Positions 1 through 6,512 of a stretch of 22,039 nt of DNA are shown here, piece after piece (the stretch's first letter is position 1; the number at the start of each line of letters is the position of its first letter). The stretch is from a virus. Both the position numbers and the translations under genes were made by a program. Under the pieces are notes generated by a model that was not told the origin of the DNA, ran no database searches, and saw only the letters and a program-made list of their open reading frames with translations. Location of the stretch: IMG/VR virus record IMGVR_UViG_3300027763_002419, positions 1-22,039 of that record, one strand, 5' to 3'.

Positions 1-1
1 A

Positions 2-199
2 AAACCAATTAGTCAGGAGCTTGCTGATCAGTGTCACTATAGACTAGAGTTAGATGACCGCGGAAACATTGCTTATGACATTGTAGGAATCAAGGGACAT
101 GGGGTAGTTGCAATTGATACAAGCCCCTGGCGTGCCTATGAGCACATAGAAAGATTAGAACACATCTGCAAGATAGTACTTGCATCAGGAAAATATTAA
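2..199 (+). CDS. 3' end of an unknown protein (truncated by window edge)
   Basis: An open frame runs from the left edge to a TAA directly abutting the nrdB start codon. The visible 65 residues are a mixed alpha/beta-looking tail that ends ...CKIVLASGKY. It contains a GIKGHGVVAIDTSPW stretch, but I recognise no family motif. The start lies outside the window. The zero-nucleotide junction with nrdB implies translation from one message. In many T4-like phages the nrdB neighbourhood holds nrdA and small nucleotide-metabolism genes, but nothing here identifies this protein with any of them. Confidence 0.6.
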   Translation, partial: KPISQELADQCHYRLELDDRGNIAYDIVGIKGHGVVAIDTSPWRAYEHIERLEHICKIVLASGKY

Positions 200-1300
200 A
201 TGAGCAAACAACAATATAACTTAAACACAAAGACAGACTACTTAAATCGCAAGATGTTTCTTGACCCTGCAGGCCCAGTTACTATCCAACGCTTTGAAGA
301 AGTAAAGTATAAAAAGATTGCAGACTTTGAAGCTACTGCACGTGGTTTCTTTTGGCAACCAGAAGAGATTAGTTTGACTAAAGATTCAAATGACTTTAAA
401 GATGCTAGTGATGCTGTCAAGCATATCTTCACTAGTAACTTGCTACGTCAAACAGCACTTGACAGTTTACAAGGTCGTGGACCAAGTCAGATCTTTATGC
501 CTGTGATCAGCTTACCAGAATTAGAAGCACTAGTTTATAATTGGACATTCTTTGAAACTAACATTCACTCAAAGAGCTACAGTCACATTATCCGCAACAT
601 CTACAATGTGCCAAAGGATGTGTTCAACACAATCCATGATACTAAAGAAATTGTTGACATGGCTAGTTCAGTAGGTAACTACTACGAAGCCCTACATCAA
701 ATCAATTGCCGTAAACAACTTGGTGAAGAAGTCACTGAAAAAGAACACATCAAAGCCATATACATGGCACTACATGCAAGTTATGCACTAGAGGCATTCC
801 GCTTTATGGTGAGCTTTGCCACAAGTCTTGCTATGGTAGAAAATAAAATCTTCATAGGTAATGGAAACATCATTAGCTTGATCCTACAAGATGAATTACT
901 ACACAAAGGATGGACAGCTTACTTGATTAATCAAGTGGTCAAAGAAGATCCACGTTTTGCACAAGCCAAGACTGAATGTGAAGCTGAGGTCTATGCACTA
1001 TATATGGATGTAATTCGTGAAGAAAAAGAATGGGCAAATTATCTGTTTAAGAAAGGACCAGTTATTGGTCTTAACGCTAATATTCTTCGAGACTTTATGG
1101 ACTACACCGCAGTAGGTGCCTTAAAAGAAATTGGTATCAAGTACACTAGTCCTGCACCAAAGTCAACTCCAATTCCTTGGTTCAACAAGCACGTTGACAC
1201 AAGCAAGAAACAAACTGCCTTACAAGAAAGTGAATCAACAAACTATGTTATTGGTGTAATGAGTGAAGCATTAGACTATGACGCTTTACCATCATTATAA
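200..1300 (+). CDS. nrdB: Class I ribonucleotide reductase, small (beta) subunit
   Basis: Beta subunit of aerobic ribonucleotide reductase, which generates the radical used by NrdA to make dNTPs for phage replication. The 366 residues are close to E. coli NrdB (376). Visible family signatures are the LDSLQGRGP block (metal-ligand D88), the E119...H123 segment followed by SKSYSHIIRN (radical tyrosine Y127), LEAFRF (E198) and QDELLH (E232, H235). The C-terminal tail, ending near YDALPSL, resembles the peptide that docks into NrdA. One oddity is that the first Glu/His ligand pair reads E-T-N-I-H, one residue longer than the ExxH I know from E. coli. The gene starts immediately after the upstream TAA and is followed 9 nt later by a glutaredoxin, its probable electron donor. 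NrdA is not in the window. Confidence 0.97.
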   Translation: MSKQQYNLNTKTDYLNRKMFLDPAGPVTIQRFEEVKYKKIADFEATARGFFWQPEEISLTKDSNDFKDASDAVKHIFTSNLLRQTALDSLQGRGPSQIFMPVISLPELEALVYNWTFFETNIHSKSYSHIIRNIYNVPKDVFNTIHDTKEIVDMASSVGNYYEALHQINCRKQLGEEVTEKEHIKAIYMALHASYALEAFRFMVSFATSLAMVENKIFIGNGNIISLILQDELLHKGWTAYLINQVVKEDPRFAQAKTECEAEVYALYMDVIREEKEWANYLFKKGPVIGLNANILRDFMDYTAVGALKEIGIKYTSPAPKSTPIPWFNKHVDTSKKQTALQESESTNYVIGVMSEALDYDALPSL

Positions 1301-1309
1301 GAGAGAAAT

Positions 1310-1552
1310 ATGATTACAGTATATTCAAAAAATAACTGTCCATTTTGTGACAGAGCAAAAGCCCTATTAGAAAGTAAAGGTGTTCCATTTAAAGTGATTA
1401 AGATGGAAGACGAGCCCGATGCACGTGAGTTCCTTGTGGACCAGGGATTAAGATCAGTACCACAGATTTTTAAAGATGGCATTTTGTTGCCAGGTGGCTA
1501 TCAGGGACTAGCAGACAGAGACGAAGAATTTTTTACAACACTAAAAGGTTAA
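1310..1552 (+). CDS. Glutaredoxin
   Basis: An 80-residue thioredoxin-fold redox protein. The redox-active CPFC motif sits at residues 10-13, the cis-proline motif SVPQIF at about 49-54, and a C-terminal GGY at 62-64; these are the standard glutathione- and substrate-binding positions of glutaredoxins. A purine-rich GAGAGAAA precedes the ATG. It follows nrdB by 9 nt and abuts the next gene with a 1-nt gap. In T4-like phages glutaredoxin or thioredoxin (T4 NrdC) is the hydrogen donor for ribonucleotide reductase, and that role is the natural inference here. It could also support Fe-S trafficking given the isc-like genes 3 kb downstream, but it is a dithiol CPFC type rather than the monothiol CGFS type usually linked to Fe-S carriers. 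Confidence 0.95.
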   Translation: MITVYSKNNCPFCDRAKALLESKGVPFKVIKMEDEPDAREFLVDQGLRSVPQIFKDGILLPGGYQGLADRDEEFFTTLKG

Positions 1553-1553
1553 T

Positions 1554-1844
1554 ATGATTATAGATAAAGGCGTGATGACGGGCGAAGTGGTTACATTTAA
1601 ACTAACTAGCGGAGAAGAACTAGTAGCAAAACTAGTAGATGACGGTCCTATGCACTATAGACTAAGTCGTCCAATGGTTATTGCTATGGGTCCAAACGGT
1701 CCAGGCCTAATGCCCTACTTGTTTACAGTCAATCCTGACAAAGAAGTCAAACTAGCTAAAAATACAGTTACAGTTGCAGAAGCCACTGATGCTACATTTG
1801 CCAAGCAGTTCTTAGAACAGACTAGCGGAATTAAGCTGGTATAA
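1554..1844 (+). CDS. Small beta-rich phage protein, possible Sm/SH3-like barrel
   Basis: A 96-residue protein of unknown function. Residues 8-30 (GEVVTFKLTSGEELVAKLVDD) have the alternating hydrophobic pattern of a strand-turn-strand, with a central TSGEELVAKL reminiscent of the Sm1 motif of Sm/Hfq-like barrels. The rest continues as short strands separated by Gly/Pro turns and ends in a helix. The Sm resemblance is by eye only. Position between the glutaredoxin (1-nt gap) and virion genes suggests a short conserved phage ORF co-expressed with the nucleotide-metabolism genes. Its stop codon is embedded in the TATAAATA element of the next gene. Confidence 0.7.
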   Translation: MIIDKGVMTGEVVTFKLTSGEELVAKLVDDGPMHYRLSRPMVIAMGPNGPGLMPYLFTVNPDKEVKLAKNTVTVAEATDATFAKQFLEQTSGIKLV

Positions 1845-1847
1845 ATA
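1840..1847 (+). promoter_or_regulatory. T4-late-type promoter element TATAAATA
   Basis: Exact match to the T4 late promoter consensus TATAAATA, overlapping the upstream stop codon and lying 23 nt before the start of a virion-type gene at 1871. In T4-like phages this octamer is read by the gp55-type late sigma factor. It is the best match of a family of related motifs in this window. Confidence 0.6.
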
Positions 1848-1870
1848 TTGTTATAGATTAGGAGAAGCAA

Positions 1871-2599
1871 ATGTCATTAACTACAATAACAACAGCGTTT
1901 CCGCCAGGCGGAAGTGGAACTATTACTATTACTGATACTACTGCCGCGGCTATTATAGCACAGACTGCGGCTAATGAATTGTTGTGGGGAAATGCAGGAC
2001 TAATAATTCCAGGATCTCCGATTGCAGTTATGAGTGCGACTCAAGGTACACTTAATAATATATACGAACAGTTGAAAGCAATGGACAGTAAATTAGAATC
2101 CGTTGTAGGACAAGTTACTGATTTAAATGGTCAAATGGAAAAGTCAAGGACCGGGTTGGCCAGTATATCAACGCACATGAGTCAACAAACAGTTCTAGCA
2201 AAATTAAACTATTTAGAAACAGCTAAGAATAATGCATTTACACAAGAAACTACACAAAATTCATTAAAAGATGCAGGCAAGCCGCCTACAGTAGTAACAC
2301 CACAGGCGTTTGTTGCAAAGGTCCAATCAACACTACAAGAATTAACAGTAATAAATGCACAAACTAGTATTGTAACTACAATTTCAGACTATGCCACTGA
2401 TACAATTAATACTGCCTTTACAGAATCATTAGCTTGGGCGGCAAAAACTGAAGTGGGCGGTTGGGTTGTTACCCAATATGGCAGAGTGAAAGGATTCCTA
2501 GCTGGATTATTCACTGCCGAAAAGGCTAAGGAAATTGCCCGCGATGTTAATCAAAGTGCTTTGAATGTCAGAGGTGGAAACCCTACTAACTTAGGTTAA
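1871..2599 (+). CDS. Probable virion/tail-associated protein with coiled coil
   Basis: A 242-residue protein I cannot assign to a family. The N-terminus is rich in Thr/Ile/Gly (beta-prone). Residues about 57-118 are heptad-like (NNIYEQLKAMDSKLESV...DLNGQMEK), which suggests a coiled coil. The C-terminal 60 residues are amphipathic and include WAAKTEVGGWVVTQYGRVKGF. A good Shine-Dalgarno (AGGAGAAG) precedes the ATG. It is followed 3 nt later by the PAAR-domain tail-spike gene and preceded by a consensus late promoter, so a structural or tail-assembly role is the best inference. No signal peptide or transmembrane segment is apparent. Confidence 0.75.
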   Translation: MSLTTITTAFPPGGSGTITITDTTAAAIIAQTAANELLWGNAGLIIPGSPIAVMSATQGTLNNIYEQLKAMDSKLESVVGQVTDLNGQMEKSRTGLASISTHMSQQTVLAKLNYLETAKNNAFTQETTQNSLKDAGKPPTVVTPQAFVAKVQSTLQELTVINAQTSIVTTISDYATDTINTAFTESLAWAAKTEVGGWVVTQYGRVKGFLAGLFTAEKAKEIARDVNQSALNVRGGNPTNLG

Positions 2600-2602
2600 A
2601 AT

Positions 2603-3655
2603 ATGCCAAGCGTAGCTAGACAAGACGTTGATGTTGCCGGCAATCAAAAATTAGTTGAAGGCGCACAGTCGGTACTGGTCAATAACCGTCCAGCAGTATT
2701 GATCGGCTCAGCTAATGCCAAAGGTGCCACTGTTATACGAGGCTCAACTACTGTCAGCGCAGAAAATCGACAACTTGCGCGAGTAGGTGACGCCATGTCA
2801 AACGGCACTAACATAACTACTGGTAGTCCAAACGTATTTGCCTACGGTGATGATTATTCACACGAAGCTGTAAAACGTACACTAACAATCCCAGAAGTGA
2901 AGGGGCTTGTTGCTAGTACTGTAGTTGCAAAAGTTGATCAACTTGCAGTTATAGTAGGACTTTCAAACAAAGGTGATGTGCCAGTTGCGGCAGCAGTAGG
3001 GTTACCTGCACCACCTGCCACTACTGCTTTGATAGATTGTCCAATCGATAACCTAAGCCAGACTGATAAATTTTTAAAACTAAGTCGCACACTTGATCAA
3101 TTACTCTACGAGGCGGCAAATGGTCGTTGGAAAGAAAATGGTAGTAATAATAAAATTATTAATTGTTATAAAAGTGTAGGATTTAATATTAACGGAGACA
3201 GTACTGCTTGGTGTGCGGCATTTGCAGGTTGGGTATTAAAGATGTGTTGTTTACCAGCAAAAAAAACTCTAAGTAGTTTGGAGTACAGAGGATATGGTAC
3301 TTCCGTTCCATTAGGGGATCCTTCTAAATGGAGATTAAATGATGTTGTTATTTTTACAAGAAAGGGTGGCGGTCACATTGGATTCTTTAGAGGCTATAAT
3401 CCCACAACGGGCGCACTGAAAATATTAGGCGGCAATCAGGGAGACAATCTAAGCGAAACAGAATTTAAAGCACCGTGGCCTAGCCAAGTTGTCTATGTTG
3501 GTAGAAGTTGGCAATTACCTCCAGAATATAACGTAACAGTTACTACTGCGCCAATCGGGCTAGATAAGTCGGGCCGTTTAACTGCGTTCACAGATCCAAG
3601 ATCCTCCCTATATGTACCACCAACAGGTGGCACTTCGAGCGTTAAGGTCACATAG
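2603..3655 (+). CDS. PAAR-repeat tail spike tip with C-terminal CHAP/NlpC-P60-like hydrolase domain
   Basis: A 350-residue modular virion protein. Residues 1-85 show the repeated Gly/Asn/Val-rich PAAR pattern (VNNRPAVLIGSANAKGATVIRGSTTV, then ARVGDAMSNGTNITTGSPNVFAYGD), as in proteins capping the VgrG/gp5 spike of contractile tails. After a linker with PAPPATT, residues about 155-305 match the TIGR02594/CHAP-like peptidase fold. Cys204 lies in AWCAAFAGWVLK, His258 in GGGHIGFFRG, and a polar third position follows in LGGNQGDN. These would be the catalytic Cys-His-polar residues that cut peptidoglycan as the tail penetrates. The last 45 residues are a probably disordered tail. It follows the coiled-coil protein by 3 nt and appears to end that operon, since a strong promoter begins at the next base. 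Confidence 0.88.
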   Translation: MPSVARQDVDVAGNQKLVEGAQSVLVNNRPAVLIGSANAKGATVIRGSTTVSAENRQLARVGDAMSNGTNITTGSPNVFAYGDDYSHEAVKRTLTIPEVKGLVASTVVAKVDQLAVIVGLSNKGDVPVAAAVGLPAPPATTALIDCPIDNLSQTDKFLKLSRTLDQLLYEAANGRWKENGSNNKIINCYKSVGFNINGDSTAWCAAFAGWVLKMCCLPAKKTLSSLEYRGYGTSVPLGDPSKWRLNDVVIFTRKGGGHIGFFRGYNPTTGALKILGGNQGDNLSETEFKAPWPSQVVYVGRSWQLPPEYNVTVTTAPIGLDKSGRLTAFTDPRSSLYVPPTGGTSSVKVT

Positions 3656-3684
3656 TTGACATCTAGAAATATAGACTGTATAAT
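3656..3684 (+). promoter_or_regulatory. Perfect sigma70 promoter (TTGACA-17-TATAAT)
   Basis: TTGACA at 3656-3661 begins on the base after the preceding stop codon. TATAAT is at 3679-3684, separated by exactly 17 bp. Only six bases lie between the -10 box and the ATG at 3691, so the predicted transcript would start at or within a base or two of the start codon (leaderless). Confidence 0.85.
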
Positions 3685-3690
3685 ATACAT

Positions 3691-4203
3691 ATGAATATAT
3701 TTTTAGACATGGATGATGTGGTAGCTGATTGGCACGGTCGCGCCCAAGAGATCCTTAAATTACGTGTAGTCAAAGACAGTGATCGTATTCCCCAAGCAGA
3801 ATGGGACAAGCTCAAAGAAGATATACGCTTCTATAAGGACTTGCCCGTAATGGAGGGCGCACACGAACTAGTGGATATGTGTAAGCAGTATATTGCTCAA
3901 AATCCTCAATATACTTTGAGATTCCTTACTGCATTGCCACATGACTACTCCATGCCTTTGGCCGTGTATGACAAAGTGCATTGGGGAGATCAGCACTTTC
4001 CAGGTATCCCAGTCACAATTGGTCCATTCAGTTATGACAAGTGGCGTCACTGTAAAAATGCCGGCGACATCTTGATTGATGACCGTGTGAGCAACTGTGA
4101 AGAATGGGAAGCTCGCGGCGGCATTGCACACAGATATACCACATGGGAGGCTTGTAAGCCATGGTTGGAAGAAACACTTGGCGTCTATGGGCAAAAGCCC
4201 TAG
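3691..4203 (+). CDS. 5'(3')-deoxyribonucleotidase-like HAD phosphatase
   Basis: A 170-residue member of the NT5C/HAD-fold nucleotidases, which dephosphorylate (deoxy)nucleoside monophosphates. The N-terminal FLDMDDVVADW gives the nucleophile D6 and acid/base D8 of HAD motif I. FLTALP (T80) is motif II, a Lys near residue 117 fits motif III, and ILIDDRVSNCEEWEARGG (D130, D131) is motif IV. The catalytic N-terminus fixes the start at the first ATG. That start has no Shine-Dalgarno and lies 6 nt after a perfect -10 box, so translation may be leaderless. Its last 43 nt overlap the start of a small membrane protein gene. In phages such enzymes adjust host-derived nucleotide pools during genome replication. 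Confidence 0.9.
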   Translation: MNIFLDMDDVVADWHGRAQEILKLRVVKDSDRIPQAEWDKLKEDIRFYKDLPVMEGAHELVDMCKQYIAQNPQYTLRFLTALPHDYSMPLAVYDKVHWGDQHFPGIPVTIGPFSYDKWRHCKNAGDILIDDRVSNCEEWEARGGIAHRYTTWEACKPWLEETLGVYGQKP

Positions 4204-4325
4204 GTGAAAAATCAGGCACAACAGATGCCGAAGCAGACCGCATAGCAGTTATTAGAACTGTTATTGTTCTCTGCTACGTTATTACCAACTTGTTTATTAT
4301 TGCAGGTGTGGTTAGGCATTGGTAA
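4161..4325 (+). CDS. Small single-pass membrane protein overlapping the nucleotidase
   Basis: A 54-residue frame with a strong Shine-Dalgarno (GGGAGG at 4145-4150) 10 nt before its ATG. The first 30 residues are polar (MVGRNTWRLWAKALGEK...). Residues about 32-51 are a continuous hydrophobic helix (IRTVIVLCYVITNLFIIAGV), and the protein ends VRHW. The WRLWAKALGEK start followed by one C-terminal TM helix recalls small uncharacterised proteins I associate with marine T4-like phages; this is from memory. It overlaps the end of the nucleotidase in another frame and ends 20 nt before the next ATG. Coding is supported by the RBS, the coherent amphipathic-plus-TM design and the filling of an otherwise empty gap. 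Function is unknown. Confidence 0.75.
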   Translation: MVGRNTWRLWAKALGEKSGTTDAEADRIAVIRTVIVLCYVITNLFIIAGVVRHW

Positions 4326-4345
4326 ATACAATACGGAGACATATT

Positions 4346-4651
4346 ATGATTACAATTACAGAAAACGCAAACGCAGAAATTGAAAAACTTCTAGTAGAAA
4401 ATGAAGAGCCGTTTCTACGAATAGCTATTCAAGGTGGTGGTTGTAGCGGATTTAGCTATGCTTTTGACTTCGATCAAACTAAAAATGAAGACGATTTTGA
4501 GTTTGGAAAAGTCATAGTTGACTCTATGAGCGCACAATATCTCCAAGGTGCTACATTAGATTTTACCGAAGATCTAATGGGAACTAATTTCAGCATTGAT
4601 AATCCAAATGCACAGACCAAGTGCGGTTGTGGAAGTAGCTTCTCAGTATGA
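4346..4651 (+). CDS. A-type iron-sulfur carrier (IscA/ErpA/HesB family)
   Basis: A 101-residue Fe-S scaffold/carrier. The three invariant cysteines are present: C33 in GGGCSGF and C93/C95 in the C-terminal CGCGSSF. These bind the cluster or iron delivered to apo-proteins. The start is the ATG with a GGAGAC Shine-Dalgarno 6 nt upstream; an in-frame TTG upstream lacks support. Its TGA overlaps the SOD start (ATGA), so the two are translationally coupled. It is clearly different from the second A-type protein at 5587, being more acidic with a longer mid-loop, so the phage carries two paralogues. I would call it ErpA-like without certainty. Confidence 0.92.
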   Translation: MITITENANAEIEKLLVENEEPFLRIAIQGGGCSGFSYAFDFDQTKNEDDFEFGKVIVDSMSAQYLQGATLDFTEDLMGTNFSIDNPNAQTKCGCGSSFSV

Positions 4652-5208
4652 CCATGCACTTTATCAAGTATCTTAAAGAGGATGCCGACGGCAGAGAACT
4701 TGTTCAAAGCAAACTAAAGTTTGATAAGAACGAGTTAGAACCTGTTATGAGCAAAGCAACTCTTGACTATCACTTTGACGGATTGGCCGCAAAGTATTTT
4801 GAAAGATACAATAAAGGTGAAGGTGACTCAAAGTTCAACTACGGTGGAGCAACACTACACAACTTGTTCTTTGCTGGACTTACTCCCGCAAGAGCCGCAA
4901 ATAAGCCCACAGGTGATAGTGCAGAACTTATTGATGCAGTCTACGGTAGTTTTGAAAAGTTTAAAGAAGCAGTAGAAAAAGAATTTATGGCCGCACAGGG
5001 ATCAAATTGGGTTTACATGGATCCAGGTGGCAAGTTACATACAATACACAATCACGAATACACAAAGGGCATGAGTATTGCTCTATTGATTGATGCTTGG
5101 GAACATGCATGGGCCCTAGACTATCAACAAAATAAAGTCAAGTATCTAGAAAATATTTGGCGAATTATCGATTGGTCAGTCGTAAATGACCGATTACAAG
5201 GAAGATAA
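4648..5208 (+). CDS. Fe/Mn-family superoxide dismutase
   Basis: A 186-residue SOD that converts superoxide to H2O2 and O2. The four metal ligands are visible: H42 (DYHF), H71 (ATLHNLFF), and D149/H153 (DAWEHAWALDY). Y50 fits the gateway tyrosine, and the KYLENIWRIIDW end is typical of the C-terminal domain. Differences from textbook enzymes are that the usual His-His pair after the first ligand reads Leu-Ala, and that by eye the outer-sphere position that is Gln in MnSOD is a His (N135-H136). Metal choice is therefore uncertain. There is no signal peptide, so it acts in the cytoplasm. It lies between an A-type carrier and iscU, suggesting protection of iron-sulfur assembly or of the di-iron NrdB. 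Confidence 0.9.
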   Translation: MTMHFIKYLKEDADGRELVQSKLKFDKNELEPVMSKATLDYHFDGLAAKYFERYNKGEGDSKFNYGGATLHNLFFAGLTPARAANKPTGDSAELIDAVYGSFEKFKEAVEKEFMAAQGSNWVYMDPGGKLHTIHNHEYTKGMSIALLIDAWEHAWALDYQQNKVKYLENIWRIIDWSVVNDRLQGR

Positions 5209-5210
5209 AA

Positions 5211-5603
5211 ATGGCATATAGCGATAAAGTAATAGACCACTATGAGAATCCGCGTAATGTGGGTTCATTTGGCAAGGAAGAAGAAGGTGTTGGCACAGGT
5301 ATGGTTGGCGCCCCTGCCTGCGGCGATGTGATGAAACTTCAAATTAAAGTTAGTAAAGATGGAATTATTCAAGATGCAAAATTTAAAACATACGGGTGCG
5401 GATCAGCAATTGCAAGCTCAAGTCTTGTTACAGAATGGGTCAAAGGCATGCACGTTGACCAGGCGTCAGCTCTTAAGAACAGCGACATCGCCGAGGAGTT
5501 GGCTCTTCCACCTGTTAAAATCCATTGCTCAATCCTTGCCGAAGACGCAATAAAAGCCGCAGTAGCAGACTATAAGGCCAAACAAAATGATCTCGTTAAC
5601 TGA
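5211..5603 (+). CDS. iscU: Iron-sulfur cluster scaffold protein IscU
   Basis: A 130-residue protein that aligns residue for residue with bacterial IscU (128 in E. coli), the scaffold on which IscS and iron build [2Fe-2S] clusters. All key residues are present: C37 and D39 (APACGD), C63 ([11 protein letters not shown]), and H105/C106 ([15 protein letters not shown]). The LPPVK motif (99-103) recognised by the Hsp70 HscA is intact, so the protein looks fully functional. A GGAAG Shine-Dalgarno precedes the ATG 2 nt after the SOD stop, and its end overlaps iscA by 17 nt. Neither IscS nor HscA/HscB is in the window, although a DnaK is encoded 5.5 kb downstream. The sequence is close to beta/gamma-proteobacterial IscU, pointing to acquisition from such a host. 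Confidence 0.95.
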   Translation: MAYSDKVIDHYENPRNVGSFGKEEEGVGTGMVGAPACGDVMKLQIKVSKDGIIQDAKFKTYGCGSAIASSSLVTEWVKGMHVDQASALKNSDIAEELALPPVKIHCSILAEDAIKAAVADYKAKQNDLVN

Positions 5604-5907
5604 TCACGCGGCTGTAAAAGTTCAGCGCCAACTAGAACGCAGAGGCAAGGGTCTTGGATTACGAGTTGGTGTGAGAACTACTGGCTGTAGTGGATTGGCC
5701 TACATCCTCGAGTATGTTGATAGTATAAATCCAGAAGATCAATGTTTTGAATCAAAAGGATGTAAACTATTTGTTGATCCAAAAAGTCTTGCCTATGTGG
5801 CAGGTTTGGAAGTAGATTGGGTTCGCAACGGACTCAATGAAGGATTTGAATTTGCCAATCCAAATGAACGTGATCGTTGCGGTTGCGGTGAGTCGTTTCG
5901 CGTCTAA
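5587..5907 (+). CDS. iscA: IscA-type iron-sulfur carrier
   Basis: A 106-residue protein very like E. coli IscA throughout, with [21 protein letters not shown], then [24 protein letters not shown]. Cluster-binding cysteines are C34, C98 and C100. In bacteria IscA accepts clusters or iron from IscU and passes them to targets; iscU followed by iscA is the native isc operon order. The start overlaps the last 17 nt of iscU, and the ATG codon is followed by a frame that is convincing from residue 2. It is the last gene of the Fe-S operon, and a new consensus promoter starts 11 nt downstream. Confidence 0.95.
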   Translation: MISLTDHAAVKVQRQLERRGKGLGLRVGVRTTGCSGLAYILEYVDSINPEDQCFESKGCKLFVDPKSLAYVAGLEVDWVRNGLNEGFEFANPNERDRCGCGESFRV

Positions 5908-5918
5908 ACCAAAATAAC

Positions 5919-5947
5919 TTGACAAGTAACAACAAAGACTATATAAT
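5919..5947 (+). promoter_or_regulatory. Perfect sigma70 promoter (TTGACA-17-TATAAT)
   Basis: TTGACA at 5919-5924 and TATAAT at 5942-5947 with a 17-bp spacer, as at 3656. Predicted transcription start is around 5954-5956, coinciding with an ATG at 5955 that opens a nine-codon leader frame (see next entry). Confidence 0.85.
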
Positions 5948-5954
5948 AGTTCTT

Positions 5955-5984
5955 ATGTGTTTAACTTTTGGAGAAATATTTTGA
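5955..5984 (+). promoter_or_regulatory. Possible leaderless nine-codon leader peptide
   Basis: ATG at 5955, exactly where transcription from the upstream promoter is expected to begin, opens a frame encoding MCLTFGEIF and ends with TGA at 5982-5984, three bases before the ATG of the next gene. The Shine-Dalgarno-like GGAG (5970-5973) lies inside it. It could couple translation to the downstream gene or be a chance frame. Confidence 0.3.
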
Positions 5985-5986
5985 GT

Positions 5987-6379
5987 ATGCATCTTGAAGG
6001 TCCGTGGCTTAGCACCACTGGCAAAAAGAAAGGCAAAAAGAAGTTTGCATCAGCTGAACATGCAAGAAAGGCTAGAGCTTTGGAAGAATCGTGGAAAGAC
6101 CTGCTCAAAAGGCAAGGTATAGAGCAAGAGGAAAAGAAACGTGGTCGTGCTATGAGTGCGCCAAGTTTGAGTGGCAGTTACAGTTTGACCATTCCCGAGG
6201 GTCGAAATACTACTGCACATATTAAGAGTGTAGACACTGGTTTGGGCAATGCTACCCTTAAACCAGCTAAGGTTTATACTGGTACCAAAGTAAAAGGTAT
6301 TGCAACCATGCATAAGAGCAATGCAGTGCCTGTTTTCTCAGATGAGGAAGCCGTTGATATCAGCAAAATGCGTAGATAA
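5987..6379 (+). CDS. Small basic phage protein of unknown function
   Basis: A 130-residue protein if started at the ATG at 5987. A TTG at 5981, in frame and better spaced from the GGAG, is an alternative start, and a GTG at 5957 is also possible. It opens MHLEGPWLSTTGKKKGKKKF, is very Lys/Arg-rich to about residue 55 (EHARKARALEESWKDLLKRQG, EEKKRGR), and then has a Ser/Thr-rich, probably extended part. It ends DEEAVDISKMRR. I have the impression of similar LSTTGKKKGK-type short proteins in aquatic T4-like phages but know no function. The charge suggests nucleic-acid binding, which is inference only. It is the first gene behind a consensus sigma70 promoter. Confidence 0.75.
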   Translation: MHLEGPWLSTTGKKKGKKKFASAEHARKARALEESWKDLLKRQGIEQEEKKRGRAMSAPSLSGSYSLTIPEGRNTTAHIKSVDTGLGNATLKPAKVYTGTKVKGIATMHKSNAVPVFSDEEAVDISKMRR

Positions 6380-6442
6380 CTCAGTGGGATTCTGGGCTAA
6401 CTACTTAACCCGCCCAAGAAAAGTTATGAATTTTTTGGGAAC

Positions 6443-6470
6443 AGGAAGTTTTATAGTTTTTTAACTTCCT
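6443..6470 (+). terminator. Inverted repeat, possible weak terminator
   Basis: AGGAAGTT (6443-6450) and AACTTCCT (6463-6470) form a perfect 8-bp stem with a 12-nt T-rich loop in the 133-nt gap after the basic protein gene. No T-run follows the 3' arm, so termination would be poor. It may be an RNA-stability or regulatory hairpin for the hydrolase gene that starts 43 nt later. Confidence 0.3.
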
Positions 6471-6512
6471 ATGTGCTATTGCTTTTGGCGCATTAACTAA
6501 AAGGAGAAACTT

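Noticed and set aside
4319-4345. Upstream TTG start extending the first A-type carrier by nine residues
   Set aside because: The ATG at 4346 has a good GGAGAC Shine-Dalgarno and begins exactly where family members start; the extension overlaps the small membrane protein gene.
6380-6512. tRNA or other structured RNA in the larger gaps (also 18431-18583)
   Set aside because: No cloverleaf, CCA end or T-loop consensus is seen; only short hairpins are present.
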